Source: Pseudomonas sp. LRP2-20 (GTDB lineage: Bacteria > Pseudomonadota > Gammaproteobacteria > Pseudomonadales > Pseudomonadaceae). From it: a stretch of DNA of 64,000 nt. The stretch's first letter is position 1. Each line of letters starts with the position of its first letter. The translations under genes and the position numbers were made by a program. The notes beneath the pieces were generated by a model that was given only the letters and a program-made list of their open reading frames with translations, did no database searches and had not been told where the DNA came from. Positions 50,893-59,619 of the stretch are shown one piece after another. The stretch covers positions 2,238,001-2,302,000 of the forward strand of contig NZ_AP025944.1 in assembly GCF_024349685.1 (NCBI RefSeq), written 5' to 3'.

Positions 50893-51722
50893 GCAACAAT
50901 CCCCTTGGCGGATTCGGTGAGGGTGCGGGCTTGGGCGAGGAAGTCCAGGAGCATCTTGTTGACTTCACGCGGTGCTTCCACTGGCATCATATGCCGTTGT
51001 TCGGCGAGGACCACGCTTTGCGCGCCAGGAATGCTGGCAGCGAGCTGGCGGGTCATGGCCGGGGTGGAGCCCGAGTCGAGTTCGCCGGTGGCGATCAGCG
51101 TCGGCACCTGGATGCTGCCCAGGTCGCCTGCGCGGTACATGTCCTGGGTGGCGAACAGCGAATAAGTGGTGTGGTAACCCTGCGGGTCGTTGCTTGCCAG
51201 CACCTGGCGAATGGCGGCGACCTGCGCCGGGTTGGCCGCCTTGTATTCGCGGCTGAACCAGCGGTCGAGCGCGGCGTCGACGTTGGCGTCGGGGCCAAGC
51301 TGTGCTGCCTGGGCGGCACGGGCGATGACGCCGGCACTCTGCTCGGGGGTGCGGTTGAACACGCTGTTGAGCACGACCAGTGCAGCCAGGCGCTGCGGGT
51401 AGTTGAGGGCAAATGCCCGGGCGACCAGGCCGCCCATGGAGAAGCCGATCACGGTGGCTTGTTGAATCTGCAGGTGGTCGAGCAGTTCGGCGAGCTGGTC
51501 GGCGTAGCCTTCCAGGCCGATGTCGGCGGCCGGCAGCGCACTCTGGCCGTGGCCGAGCATGTCGTAGGTGATGACGCGGTAGTCGTTGGCCAGGCCCACG
51601 ATCTGACCACCCCACATTTCCTTGTTCAGGCCCACGCCGTGGATCAGTACCACGGGTTGACCCTGGCCGACGGACAGGTAGCTGGTGCCGGCAGGTGTAC
51701 GTTCAGCGACAGGCTGAATCAT
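50889..51722 (-). CDS. Alpha/beta-hydrolase fold protein
   Basis: A 277-residue hydrolase with the oxyanion segment VVLIHGVGLNKEMW and nucleophile Ser95 in VIGFSMGGLV; the acid and histidine are likely in TGELDSGST and EQRHMMPVE. It probably opens a lactone, amide or enol-lactone intermediate, like RutD or PcaD. The ATG at 51722 follows GGAGCGCCCTCC; the frame to 51767 adds nothing. It overlaps the ALDH by four bases and lies 68 bases after the PF06684 gene. Confidence 0.9.
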   Translation of the reverse strand: MIQPVAERTPAGTSYLSVGQGQPVVLIHGVGLNKEMWGGQIVGLANDYRVITYDMLGHGQSALPAADIGLEGYADQLAELLDHLQIQQATVIGFSMGGLVARAFALNYPQRLAALVVLNSVFNRTPEQSAGVIARAAQAAQLGPDANVDAALDRWFSREYKAANPAQVAAIRQVLASNDPQGYHTTYSLFATQDMYRAGDLGSIQVPTLIATGELDSGSTPAMTRQLAASIPGAQSVVLAEQRHMMPVEAPREVNKMLLDFLAQARTLTESAKGIVA

Positions 51723-51790
51723 GGAGGGCGCTCCTTGAAGGTCGGGCGCGGCGGGTAAGCACGCCACGCCCCGGCCCGTCTTGGTTGTTG

Positions 51791-52387
51791 TTATTGAGCG
51801 TTGGCTTTTTCGGCAGCCAGTTCTTCCAGGTCGATGTAGCGGTTGCCGATGCGCGGGTGCAGGCGGCCGCCGTCGGCTGCGCCCAGAACCACGACGATTT
51901 CATCGGCGCGCGGGGCGTCTTCGATCTGCATTTCCAGGGTGATGTAGTGCGAACGCAGGCCTTCGTCGTCCTTCTGCATCATCGGGATCTGGATCGAGGT
52001 GCCTGGGCCGCCGCGCTTGTTGGTGAAGCTCAGGTAGCTCTTGGCCTTTACCGCTTCGCGGTAGTGGTTGCCGAAGCGCAGGGTGTGGATCACCGCCGAG
52101 GCGTGTTCGATCTCGCCGTCGGCGCCGACCACGGCGGCCTTGCCGTAGGCTTCGATCTTGTCGGCACCGCCGATGGCAGCGGTCAGGCGCTCGACCATCA
52201 GCGCACCCAGCTCCGAGCAGTTGGCGCGAATTTCCGGCTTCAGGTCTTCAACGAAACCGCGACCGGCCCATGGGTTCTTGATCACCACGGCCAGGCCGAC
52301 CATGGTCACCGGCTTGTCGGTGGCCTTGCCGCCTTCGATGCGGGTCTCTTCGGAGTAGGTGACGATCTTGCGGATTTCGAAACTCAT
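51791..52387 (-). CDS. PF06684 (amino-acid synthesis / DUF1185) family protein
   Basis: A 198-residue protein of the family annotated as amino-acid synthesis protein. MSFEIRKIVTYSEETRIEGG, VGLAVVIKNPWAGRGFVEDL, GADKIEAYGKAAVVGADGEIEHASAVIHT and APRADEIVVVLGAADGGRLHPRIG are its marks. Structures of the family show a chorismate-mutase-like fold; its chemistry is unknown. Its position between the monooxygenase and the hydrolase argues for an enzyme step in this pathway. The ATG at 52387 follows AGGAG, and an operator-like palindrome lies 40 bases upstream. Confidence 0.85.
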   Translation of the reverse strand: MSFEIRKIVTYSEETRIEGGKATDKPVTMVGLAVVIKNPWAGRGFVEDLKPEIRANCSELGALMVERLTAAIGGADKIEAYGKAAVVGADGEIEHASAVIHTLRFGNHYREAVKAKSYLSFTNKRGGPGTSIQIPMMQKDDEGLRSHYITLEMQIEDAPRADEIVVVLGAADGGRLHPRIGNRYIDLEELAAEKANAQ

Positions 52388-52426
52388 GGGTGGCTCCTGG
52401 TGAGGGTTATCAGCTCTTGTTGTCTG

Positions 52427-52438
52427 ATGGTATACCAT
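52427..52438. promoter_or_regulatory. Palindromic operator upstream of the PF06684 operon
   Basis: ATGGTATACCAT is a perfect 12-base palindrome, preceded by TGTCTG and followed by AATAT, 40 bases upstream of the start at 52387. It has the TGGTnnACCA form of FCD-type GntR operators and recurs upstream of two more units of the cluster. Confidence 0.72.
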
Positions 52439-52526
52439 AATATTTGTTGTGCAAGAGGTGGCTGGAAATTTCTCTTGCGAGGGGACGAAAGGTGGCCTGA
52501 TGCCTTGATTTATGGGGGCTCTGTAC

Positions 52527-52625
52527 TGGCCTCTTCGCGGGCAAGCACGCTCCCACAAGTAATGCGAAGCCTTCGGGCCCGCGCTGTACCTGTGGGAGCG
52601 GGCTTGCCCGCGAAGAGGCCAGCAC
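52527..52625. repeat. REP pair
   Basis: Inverted units GGCCTCTTCGCGGGCAAGCA and GGGCTTGCCCGCGAAGAGGC lie between the monooxygenase gene's terminator and the operator of the PF06684 operon. Confidence 0.87.
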
Positions 52626-52631
52626 AGGCTT

Positions 52632-52654
52632 AAAAAAAGCCCGCTCACGCGGGC
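52632..52654 (-). terminator. Rho-independent terminator of the LLM monooxygenase transcript
   Basis: On the minus strand GCCCGC, four bases and GCGGGC form a GC stem followed by seven T. It lies 53 bases after the stop of the monooxygenase gene (52708), so that transcript ends before the next operator. Confidence 0.8.
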
Positions 52655-52707
52655 CACTGGGGCCCACGGGAGCGGGCGCGTCCCGCAATGACTCAGGCAA
52701 TGGGAAT

Positions 52708-53748
52708 TCAGGCGAACGCTGGCACCACTTCCTTGATGAACAGCTCGAGCGACTTCTTCTTCTCGGCATGGGGCAGGCTGTTGTCGCACCAGAAGCTGAA
52801 CTCGTCGACACCGAGCTCCTGGTAGTACTTGATGCGGGCGATGATCTCTTCCGGCGTGCCGATCATGGTGTTCTTGCGGATGTTCTCCAGCTGGAACGCT
52901 GGCACTTCGGCGAACTTCGACTCCGGGCTCGGCTCGAGGAAGCCGTTGACCGGGGTGGTCTTGTTGCCGAACCAGGCATCGAAGGTGCGGTAGAAGCGCG
53001 AGATGGCCTGGGCACCGATCTTCCAGCCTTCAGGCTCCGACGGGCTGTGCACGTGGGTGTGGCGCAGCACCATCAGTTGCGGGCGCGGCACGTCCGGGTT
53101 GTTGTCGAGGGCGGCCTGGAACTTGTTCTTCAGGTCCAGCACTTCCTCGTCGCCCTTCATCAGCGGGGTGACCATGACGTTGCAGCCGTTGGCCACGGCG
53201 AAGTTGTGCGAATCCGGGTCGCGGGCGGCGATCCACATCGGCGGGGTGGCGTTGAACGGCTTCGGCACGCTGGTGGAGGTCGGGAACTTGTAGACTTCGC
53301 CGTCATGGGCGTAGTCGCCTTGCCACAGCTTGCGCACCACCGGGACCATTTCACGCAGGGCCTTGCCGCCGTCGGTAGCCGGCATGCCACCGGCCATGCG
53401 GTCGAACTCGAACTGGTAGGCGCCACGGGCCAGGCCCACTTCCATGCGGCCATTGCTGATCACGTCGAGCAGGGCGCATTCGCCGGCGACGCGGATCGGG
53501 TTCCAGAATGGCGCGATGATGGTGCCGGCACCCAGGCGGATCTTCTCGGTGCGCGCGGCCAGGTAGGCCAGCAGCGGCATCGGGCTTGGCGAGATGGTGT
53601 ATTCCATGGCGTGGTGTTCGCCGATCCACACGGTGCTGAAACCGCCGTGCTCGGCCATCAGGGTCAGTTCGGTCAGGTCTTCGAACAGCTGGCGGTGGCT
53701 GACCTGTTCATCCCAACGTTCCATGTGCACGAACAACGAAAATTTCAT
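52708..53748 (-). CDS. Bacterial-luciferase-like (LLM) flavin-dependent monooxygenase
   Basis: A 346-residue enzyme of the luciferase-like family, which uses reduced FMN supplied by a separate reductase. Family segments include MKFSLFVHMERWDEQ, MAEHGGFSTVWIGEHHAMEY, AARTEKIRLGAGTIIAPFWNPIRVAGE and WIAARDPDSHNFAVANGCNVMVTP. RutA of the uracil pathway is the best-known relative that opens an N-heterocycle, so this enzyme is the likely first step here. It lies 75 bases after flavin reductase B and ends at a clear terminator. Confidence 0.92.
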   Translation of the reverse strand: MKFSLFVHMERWDEQVSHRQLFEDLTELTLMAEHGGFSTVWIGEHHAMEYTISPSPMPLLAYLAARTEKIRLGAGTIIAPFWNPIRVAGECALLDVISNGRMEVGLARGAYQFEFDRMAGGMPATDGGKALREMVPVVRKLWQGDYAHDGEVYKFPTSTSVPKPFNATPPMWIAARDPDSHNFAVANGCNVMVTPLMKGDEEVLDLKNKFQAALDNNPDVPRPQLMVLRHTHVHSPSEPEGWKIGAQAISRFYRTFDAWFGNKTTPVNGFLEPSPESKFAEVPAFQLENIRKNTMIGTPEEIIARIKYYQELGVDEFSFWCDNSLPHAEKKKSLELFIKEVVPAFA

Positions 53749-53823
53749 GGGGCTTTCCTCAACGCTTGAAAGTGTCTGTCGCCAGGCTGCGCAGGCGCCA
53801 GGTGTCTCGATTCAGAATAGGCT

Positions 53824-54309
53824 TCAGGCAAAGGCCGGCAGGCTGGCCATCTTGCCGCGGCAGTAGACCATCGGTCGTGGTGCTTCTTCAGGGACGATCA
53901 GGTTGTGTACCTTGCCGACCATGATGGCGTGGTCGCCACCTTCATACTCGCGCCACAGTTCGCACTCGATGACGGCGGTGGCACCGGCCAGGATCGGGTT
54001 GCCCAGCGCGCTCAGGCTCCACTCGATGCCGGTGGCCTTGTCCTTGCCTTTCTTGGCGAATGCGTAGGCTTCGGTCTGCTGTTCACCGGAGAGCAGGTGA
54101 ATGGCGAAGCGCTTCTGCTTGATCAGCACAGGGTAGGAGTCGGAGGTGTAGTTGGGGCAGAACAGCACCAGCGGCGGGTCCATCGACAGGGAGGAGAAGG
54201 CGCTGGCGGTCAGGCCGACGACCGAGCCGTCGTCGTCCAGGGTGGTGATGACGGTCACGCCGGACGGGAAGGAGCCCAGGACGTTCTTGTAGACGGTTGC
54301 GTCGATCAT
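53824..54309 (-). CDS. Flavin reductase (HpaC-like), paralogue B
   Basis: A 161-residue reductase closely similar to the one at 48912 along its whole length (GSFPSGVTVITTLDDDGSVVGLTASAFSSLSMDPPLVLFC). It probably gives FMNH2 to the monooxygenase directly downstream. The ATG at 54309 (MIDATVYKN) was chosen because the longer frame to 54420 crosses the operator at 54366. A GAGG precedes it. Confidence 0.92.
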   Translation of the reverse strand: MIDATVYKNVLGSFPSGVTVITTLDDDGSVVGLTASAFSSLSMDPPLVLFCPNYTSDSYPVLIKQKRFAIHLLSGEQQTEAYAFAKKGKDKATGIEWSLSALGNPILAGATAVIECELWREYEGGDHAIMVGKVHNLIVPEEAPRPMVYCRGKMASLPAFA

Positions 54310-54365
54310 CTCATGTACCTCTAAGGGGCTGCGGTGGTCCGCGGTTTTTATCGTTGATGTGTCTG

Positions 54366-54377
54366 ATGGTATACCGT
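54366..54377. promoter_or_regulatory. Palindromic operator upstream of flavin reductase B
   Basis: ATGGTATACCGT, in the context TGTCTGATGGTATACCGTAATA, matches the site at 52427 at all but one base of a 20-base stretch. It lies 57 bases upstream of the start at 54309. Confidence 0.72.
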
Positions 54378-54537
54378 AATACCTATTTTGCAAGCGGAAT
54401 TTTCGGCCCTGGTTTTTCACGATGAACGGCTCAAGGCCACGTAAACCGTGGGCTTGAGCGGTGAGGCGGTTTGTCGCAGGGGTTGCGCGAACAGATCAGT
54501 GGGCGTTTTTTCCTACGGATCAGTGTTGTCAAAAGTT

Positions 54538-54556
54538 TGGAATACCATAATATGGT
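54538..54556. promoter_or_regulatory. Palindromic operator upstream of the NCS1 permease
   Basis: TGGAATACCA differs by one base from the TGGTATACCA core, and it overlaps ACCATAATATGGT (ACCAT and ATGGT around AAT). It lies 22 bases upstream of the permease start, so the permease should share the regulation of the catabolic genes. Confidence 0.65.
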
Positions 54557-54578
54557 CCGCAGCTGAGAGGCCGCCTAG

Positions 54579-56033
54579 ATGCGGTTTCCTTACAAAGATA
54601 AAAAACGACCTTTCGAGCTGAATCCTATGTCCCAACCGTCGTCGCAACACCAGTTTGTCGAGAATCACACGGTCGATTACGTTCCACCTGCCGAGCGCCA
54701 CGGGAAGGCGCGCGACCTGTTCACCCTCTGGTTCAGTACCAACATCGCGCCACTGCCTATCGTCACCGGCGCCATGGTGGTCCAGGTGTTCCACCTGAAC
54801 CTGCTGTGGGGGCTGATCGCAATCGTGCTGGGTCATCTCATCGGGGGCGTGTTCATCGCCCTGGCCTCCGCGCAGGGACCGCAGCTGGGCATTCCGCAGA
54901 TGGTCCAGAGCCGGGGCCAGTTCGGCCGCTATGGCGCCTTGCTGATCGTGTTCTTCACCGCGCTCATTTATGTCGGCTTCTTCATTTCCAACATCGTCCT
55001 GGCGGGCAAGACCATCCACGGCATCGCCCCGGGCGTGCCGATGCCAGGCGCTATCGTGATCGGTGCCCTGAGTGCGACGGCCATTGGCGTGATCGGCTAC
55101 CGCTTCATTCATATTCTCAACCGCATTGGCACCTGGGTGATGGGGTCGGCGCTGCTGGCCGGTTTCATCATGATGTTCGTCCAGGAACTGCCTGCCGACT
55201 TCTTCAGCCGCGGTGCGTTCAACCTGTCCGGTTTCATCGCCACCGTGTCGCTGGGCGTCATCTGGCAGATCAGCTTCTCGCCGTACACCTCCGACTACTC
55301 GCGCTACCTGCCGCGTGAACTGGGCATCGCCAAGCCGTTCTGGGCCACCTATTTCGGCGCTACGCTGGGCACTATCCTGTGCTTCAGCTTTGGTACGATC
55401 GCGGTGCTGTGCGTGCCGGAAGGCACCGACGCGATGGATGCGGTCAAGCAGGCCACCGGCTGGCTGGGCCCGATCCTGATGGTGCTGTTCCTGCTCAACA
55501 TCATCAGCCATAACGCGCTCAACCTGTATGGTGCGGTGCTGTCGATCGTGACGGCGATCCAGACCTTCATCGCCCAGTGGACACCGAGCATCAAGGTGCG
55601 GGTGATCCTGGCGTCGGTGATCCTGGTGGGTTGCGCGATGGTGGCGTTGAACGCCTCGGCGGGCTTCATCGGCCAGTTCATCGGCCTGATCCTGGCGCTG
55701 CTGCTGGTGCTGGTGCCGTGGGCGTCGATCAACCTGATCGACTTCTACCTGATCAAGAAGGGCCAGTACGACATCGCTTCGATCTTCCGCGCCGACGGCG
55801 GCATCTATGGCCGCTTCAACCACCACGCGATCATTGCCTATGCCTGTGGGATCCTGGTGCAGCTGCCGTTTGCCAACACGTCGCTGTATGTGGGGCCGTA
55901 CTCGAACATTGTCGAGGGGGCTGACCTGTCGTGGTTGTTCGGTTTGATCGTGACCGTGCCGCTGTATTACTGCCTGGCGACGCGCGGCCAGGCTGCCGAG
56001 AAGGCAGGGCGGGTGGTTAGCGTCAACGACTGA
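54579..56033 (+). CDS. NCS1-family permease (paralogue B) of the catabolic cluster
   Basis: A 484-residue transporter with the same marks as paralogue A at 40234 (VDYVPPAERHGKARDLFTLWFSTNIAPLPIVTGA; SAQGPQLGIPQMVQSRGQFG) and about twelve membrane segments. It is divergent from the flavin reductase B-monooxygenase unit and has the shared operator, so it probably imports the pathway's substrate, perhaps a nucleobase, hydantoin or similar N-heterocycle. The ATG at 54579 follows GAGAGG; an ATG at 54627 is an alternative. Confidence 0.9.
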   Translation: MRFPYKDKKRPFELNPMSQPSSQHQFVENHTVDYVPPAERHGKARDLFTLWFSTNIAPLPIVTGAMVVQVFHLNLLWGLIAIVLGHLIGGVFIALASAQGPQLGIPQMVQSRGQFGRYGALLIVFFTALIYVGFFISNIVLAGKTIHGIAPGVPMPGAIVIGALSATAIGVIGYRFIHILNRIGTWVMGSALLAGFIMMFVQELPADFFSRGAFNLSGFIATVSLGVIWQISFSPYTSDYSRYLPRELGIAKPFWATYFGATLGTILCFSFGTIAVLCVPEGTDAMDAVKQATGWLGPILMVLFLLNIISHNALNLYGAVLSIVTAIQTFIAQWTPSIKVRVILASVILVGCAMVALNASAGFIGQFIGLILALLLVLVPWASINLIDFYLIKKGQYDIASIFRADGGIYGRFNHHAIIAYACGILVQLPFANTSLYVGPYSNIVEGADLSWLFGLIVTVPLYYCLATRGQAAEKAGRVVSVND

Positions 56034-56053
56034 CAGATTGTTGTTGCTGTAAC

Positions 56054-56174
56054 AGGGGCTGCTTTGCAGCCCTTCGCGGGCAAGCCCGCTCCCACAGGTG
56101 ATGAGTTGTCCACGAGGGCTGCGCAATTCCTGTGGGAGCGGGCTTGCCCGCGAAGGGCCGCAACGCGGCCCCAG
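56054..56174. repeat. REP pair
   Basis: Inverted units CCCTTCGCGGGCAAGCCCGC and GCGGGCTTGCCCGCGAAGGG, flanked by short GC hairpins, separate the convergent permease and chemoreceptor genes. Confidence 0.86.
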
Positions 56175-56184
56175 TTGTTTTGGA

Positions 56185-57810
56185 TCAGACCTTGAACTGC
56201 GCGACCATGCCATTCAAGTCCACCGCCAGGCGCGACAGGTCCTGCGCCGCTGCACTGGTCTGATTCGCTCCCGCCGATGTCTGCATCGCCAGATCACGAA
56301 TGTTCACCAGGTTGCGGTCCACCTCCCGCGCCACCTGCGCCTGCTCCTCGGAAGCACTGGCGATCACCAGGTTGCGCTGGTTGATCGACGCGATCGCCTC
56401 GGCAATCACCTCCAGCGCCTCACCGGCACCTTGCGCCACTTCCAGCGTGCCGTTGGCCCGGCCTCGGCTGCTGTGCATTGCCGACACCGCCCGTTCGGTA
56501 CCGTTCTGGATCCCGGCGATCATCTGCTCGATCTCGGCCGTCGACTGCTGGGTACGGTGGGCGAGGGCGCGCACCTCATCGGCCACCACGGCAAAGCCGC
56601 GACCGGCTTCACCGGCACGGGCGGCTTCGATCGCCGCGTTCAGTGCCAGCAGGTTGGTCTGCCCGGCAATCGCGCCGATCACATCGAGCACGCGGCTGAT
56701 CTCGTTGGCGTTGCTGGCCAGCTGTTCGATCTCGGAGGAGGTGCCCGTCACGTCATTGACCAGATGCTGGAGCGAGGCCAACGCCTGGTTGACCTGGTCT
56801 CGGCCATCGCGGGTGGTCTGGTCGGCACCTTTCGAGGCGTCGGCCGTGCTCACGGCGTTGTTCGCCACTTCTTCCACGGCGGCGGTCATCTGGTTGACGG
56901 CAGTCGCGGCCTGGTCGATCTCCGCGCTCTGCTGGTGCAGGCCGCGGCTGGTGTCTTCAGTGACGGTGTGCAGTTCTTCCGAGGCCGAAGCCAGCTGGTC
57001 GGAGGAGGCGGCAATCTTGCGGATAGTCTCGCGCAGGCTGCCCTGCATGCGGCCCAGGGCGCGCAACAGCAGGGCCGGTTCGTCGCGGCCGGCGACACGG
57101 ATATCCCGGGTCAGGTCGCCGGTGGCCACGCGCTCGGCCACGGCGACCGCATCGGCCAGGGGCACCACGATGCTGCGGGTGAGCACCACGGCGATGGCGG
57201 CCAAGGCAAGCATGATGATCACCAGCGAACCGATGATCACGGTGAAGGCTTCGTCGGCCACGTCGCTGCTGCGCTGCGAGGCGTCCTCGGCGCCCTTGCC
57301 GTTGTAGGCGATCAGCGCGGTCATGGCTTTCATCATGGTGTCGGCGTACTGGGTGAGGGGGCCGCTGATCTGTTGCTTGGCCTCGTCCATGCGGCCAGCG
57401 GCGATGGCCTGCAGCACGCGGGTCTGCAGGTCGAGGTATTGCTGGTGGGCTGCATTGAAGGCGTTGAACAGGGCGCGGCCATCGGCGGCGATGAGGGTGT
57501 CCTCATAATCCTTGAGGCGGCCTTTGAGCTGGTCGTTGATGCTCTTGGCCAGGTCGATGTTGCGGGCGCGTTCAGCGGGGCTGTCATCCAGCGCCGCGCG
57601 CAGGGTAATGGCACGGGCGCGACCGAGGTCGGTGCTGATGTCGCCGAGGGAGACCACGGCGGGCATCCAGGTGACACGAATTTCATCGGTGGCGGCGTCC
57701 ATCCGCCGGGTTTCATAGAGTGTGATAAGGCCCATGGCCAGGACCAATACGCCCAACAGGGCGAACACGCTGGTAGCGCGGGTGCCGATCTTCATATTCC
57801 GTAACTGCAT
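56185..57810 (-). CDS. Methyl-accepting chemotaxis protein (4HB sensor)
   Basis: A 541-residue inner-membrane chemoreceptor. A first membrane segment ([20 protein letters not shown]) is followed by a periplasmic four-helix-bundle-like sensor of about 150 residues, a second segment ([24 protein letters not shown]), a HAMP domain and the coiled-coil signalling domain. Its hairpin tip ([34 protein letters not shown]) is the part that binds CheA and CheW. The ligand is unknown. It is not clearly linked to the catabolic cluster although it lies next to it. Confidence 0.94.
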   Translation of the reverse strand: MQLRNMKIGTRATSVFALLGVLVLAMGLITLYETRRMDAATDEIRVTWMPAVVSLGDISTDLGRARAITLRAALDDSPAERARNIDLAKSINDQLKGRLKDYEDTLIAADGRALFNAFNAAHQQYLDLQTRVLQAIAAGRMDEAKQQISGPLTQYADTMMKAMTALIAYNGKGAEDASQRSSDVADEAFTVIIGSLVIIMLALAAIAVVLTRSIVVPLADAVAVAERVATGDLTRDIRVAGRDEPALLLRALGRMQGSLRETIRKIAASSDQLASASEELHTVTEDTSRGLHQQSAEIDQAATAVNQMTAAVEEVANNAVSTADASKGADQTTRDGRDQVNQALASLQHLVNDVTGTSSEIEQLASNANEISRVLDVIGAIAGQTNLLALNAAIEAARAGEAGRGFAVVADEVRALAHRTQQSTAEIEQMIAGIQNGTERAVSAMHSSRGRANGTLEVAQGAGEALEVIAEAIASINQRNLVIASASEEQAQVAREVDRNLVNIRDLAMQTSAGANQTSAAAQDLSRLAVDLNGMVAQFKV

Positions 57811-58002
57811 GGAATGCTCCTTGACGTTGGCGTGCAGGCGTCAAGAGCATGGACGTGTGGCCGGGTCACCGGGGATGGCGCCAGGCATCTCGATGCGCTG
57901 CGGATTTAAGTGTGTGTCTCACCCTCTCGAATCTGTTTTTTATTTAAATGATGCCATATGGCCATTATTATTGACCAGTCATTCAATGTAACGACAAATT
58001 CC

Positions 58003-58033
58003 GACAAATCCGTCGTTTTCTGACGGATTTGTC
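58003..58033. terminator. 12-bp hairpin after the flavoprotein gene
   Basis: Perfect 12-base arms GACAAATCCGTC and GACGGATTTGTC flank seven bases, 13 bases after the stop of the flavoprotein gene. Only a weak T-tract follows on the minus strand. It probably ends that transcript. Confidence 0.6.
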
Positions 58034-58045
58034 AGGATTTCGCAC

Positions 58046-59248
58046 TTATGCGATGGGGATCATGGGGTCGGCCGCGGCCAGCGCCACGGTCCGATCGGCC
58101 GCTGGCGGGTAGATCCACACCGAGTTGATCTGGCGCTTGAGCGCTTTACCTTCATCGCCCTGCAGCTTCAGTTCGCGCTCCCAGCCTTCGCTGTAAGCTG
58201 CCCCCCATTCGCCAAGGTCCAGGCAGGTGACGTACTTGGGCTGGCGGTATACCAGCGGCGCCACACCGAGCAGGTCGGCCATGGCATTGTTACCCGAGTG
58301 GCGGCCCATGGGGATGGCGTGCTGGCAGGTCATCAGGGCGTGATTGCCCACCTCGTCGACGGCAGCCCAGGCGGTGTCGCCGGTGGCGTAGATGTGGTCC
58401 TGGCCGATTACCTTGAGGTGGTCGTCGACCTTGAGTCGGCCGAAGTTGTCGCGCTCGCCAGCTACCTGGGCAGTCAGCGGGCTGGCCTTGACCCCGGCGG
58501 TCCAGATCACGGTCTTGCTGGCGATGTATTCGCCGTTGCTCAGGGTCACGCCACCGGCATCCACTGCCACCACCGAGGTGCCGGTCAGCCACTCGACACC
58601 GGCCTGCTTGCAGGCGGCAACGATCGATGGGGTGATGCCCGCACCCAGGGCCGCGCCGACCTGAGGGCCACGATCGATGACCAACACCCGTATCGCAGCC
58701 TCGCTGCCGAGGATGGCACCCAGGCGGACCGGGATTTCAGTGGCGGTTTCGATACCGGTGAAGCCACCACCACAGACCACCACGGTGTTGCGTGCCGGCG
58801 AGGCTGGCTGGGCAGCCAGGCCGACCAGGTGCTGCTCGAGCTTCACGGCCGATTCCATCTGGTCGACATCGAAGGCATGTTCAGCCAGCCCCGGCACTGC
58901 CGGGCGCGCCACCTGGCTGCCGGCGGCGAGGATCAGCCGGTCGTAGCCGATCTGCCGGTGTTCACCGGTGGCGTCGGTGTAGCGGACGCTGCGCCGCTCG
59001 GCATCGATGGCTTGGGCATTACCGGCAATGAAGCGCACCCCGACCGCTTCGAACAGTTCACCTACCGGTGCTTTCAAGCTGTGCGCGTCGGCTTCGTAGA
59101 AGCGCGGGCGAATGCGCAGCTCCGGTTGCGGGGCGAGCACGCTGATGCTCAGGTCATCGCGCTGGGCCTGGTCGAGCAAACGGGCGGCGCTCAGGGCGCT
59201 CCACACTCCGGCAAAGCCGGCACCGATGATCAGGATGTTCGATTTCAT
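58046..59248 (-). CDS. NAD(P)/FAD-dependent oxidoreductase (NDH-2-like)
   Basis: A 400-residue flavoprotein with two dinucleotide-binding motifs: NILIIGAGFAGVWSALSAA at the N-terminus for FAD and NTVVVCGGGFTGIETATEIP near residue 155 for NAD(P)H. IYATGDTAWAAVDEVGNHALMTCQHAIPMG is the second FAD-contact region. It resembles type II NADH dehydrogenases but has no obvious C-terminal membrane anchor. The ATG at 59248 (MKSNILI) follows GGAG. It is the last chromosomal gene before the mobile element. Confidence 0.9.
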   Translation of the reverse strand: MKSNILIIGAGFAGVWSALSAARLLDQAQRDDLSISVLAPQPELRIRPRFYEADAHSLKAPVGELFEAVGVRFIAGNAQAIDAERRSVRYTDATGEHRQIGYDRLILAAGSQVARPAVPGLAEHAFDVDQMESAVKLEQHLVGLAAQPASPARNTVVVCGGGFTGIETATEIPVRLGAILGSEAAIRVLVIDRGPQVGAALGAGITPSIVAACKQAGVEWLTGTSVVAVDAGGVTLSNGEYIASKTVIWTAGVKASPLTAQVAGERDNFGRLKVDDHLKVIGQDHIYATGDTAWAAVDEVGNHALMTCQHAIPMGRHSGNNAMADLLGVAPLVYRQPKYVTCLDLGEWGAAYSEGWERELKLQGDEGKALKRQINSVWIYPPAADRTVALAAADPMIPIA

Positions 59249-59619
59249 GGAAGTGCTCCACAAGGTTGAAGAGGATTTCGAGGGTTGGTTGTGCGCCCCG
59301 AACAACTACGACTCTATTGATCGGAGTTCTGATCGGCAAGTTTTTTTTGCGATGGCGCACCTCGCAATGCCCGCACGAAACCCAGTCAAGGCCTGTGTTA
59401 ATGGGCTTTCGCGGGCGAAAATTGCGCGAAAGATAGCGACGGGCGGTGCCAGGCCGCCCCCATTTTTCAATCTGACGGTGAATTTAGCCCTTTGAATTAC
59501 ATAGGAATGCCAAAATGACTTAACAGTTGACTGTCAAGTTTCTCTGAGTTTTGTCGAAAATAGTCACTGTAATAGCCAAATCATGCCAAAGATTTGAGAT
59601 CTAAAATTAAGAGAATTAA
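59249..59619. other. Junction region between chromosome and mobile element
   Basis: The left part is GC-rich and should hold the flavoprotein promoter. It contains an inverted repeat CTTTCGCG...CGCGAAAG at 59406-59432 and a GC stem GGGCGG...CCGCCC at 59441-59459 followed by CATTTTT, which looks like a plus-strand terminator without a gene in front of it. From about 59465 the sequence is AT-rich and has TTGACTGTCAA at 59527-59537, TGTCAAG, TGTCGAAAA and three GCCAAA copies, compatible with a transposon end. No gene is seen. Confidence 0.55.

Noticed and set aside
54513..56213. 566-residue minus-strand frame opposite the NCS1 permease
   Set aside because: Gln/His/Arg-rich antisense shadow that also crosses a REP pair.
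59380..59470. Structured stretch considered as SRP RNA or tRNA serving as a transposon attachment site
   Set aside because: It lacks the tRNA TPsiC and anticodon arrangement and the conserved SRP RNA loop; only generic stems are present.
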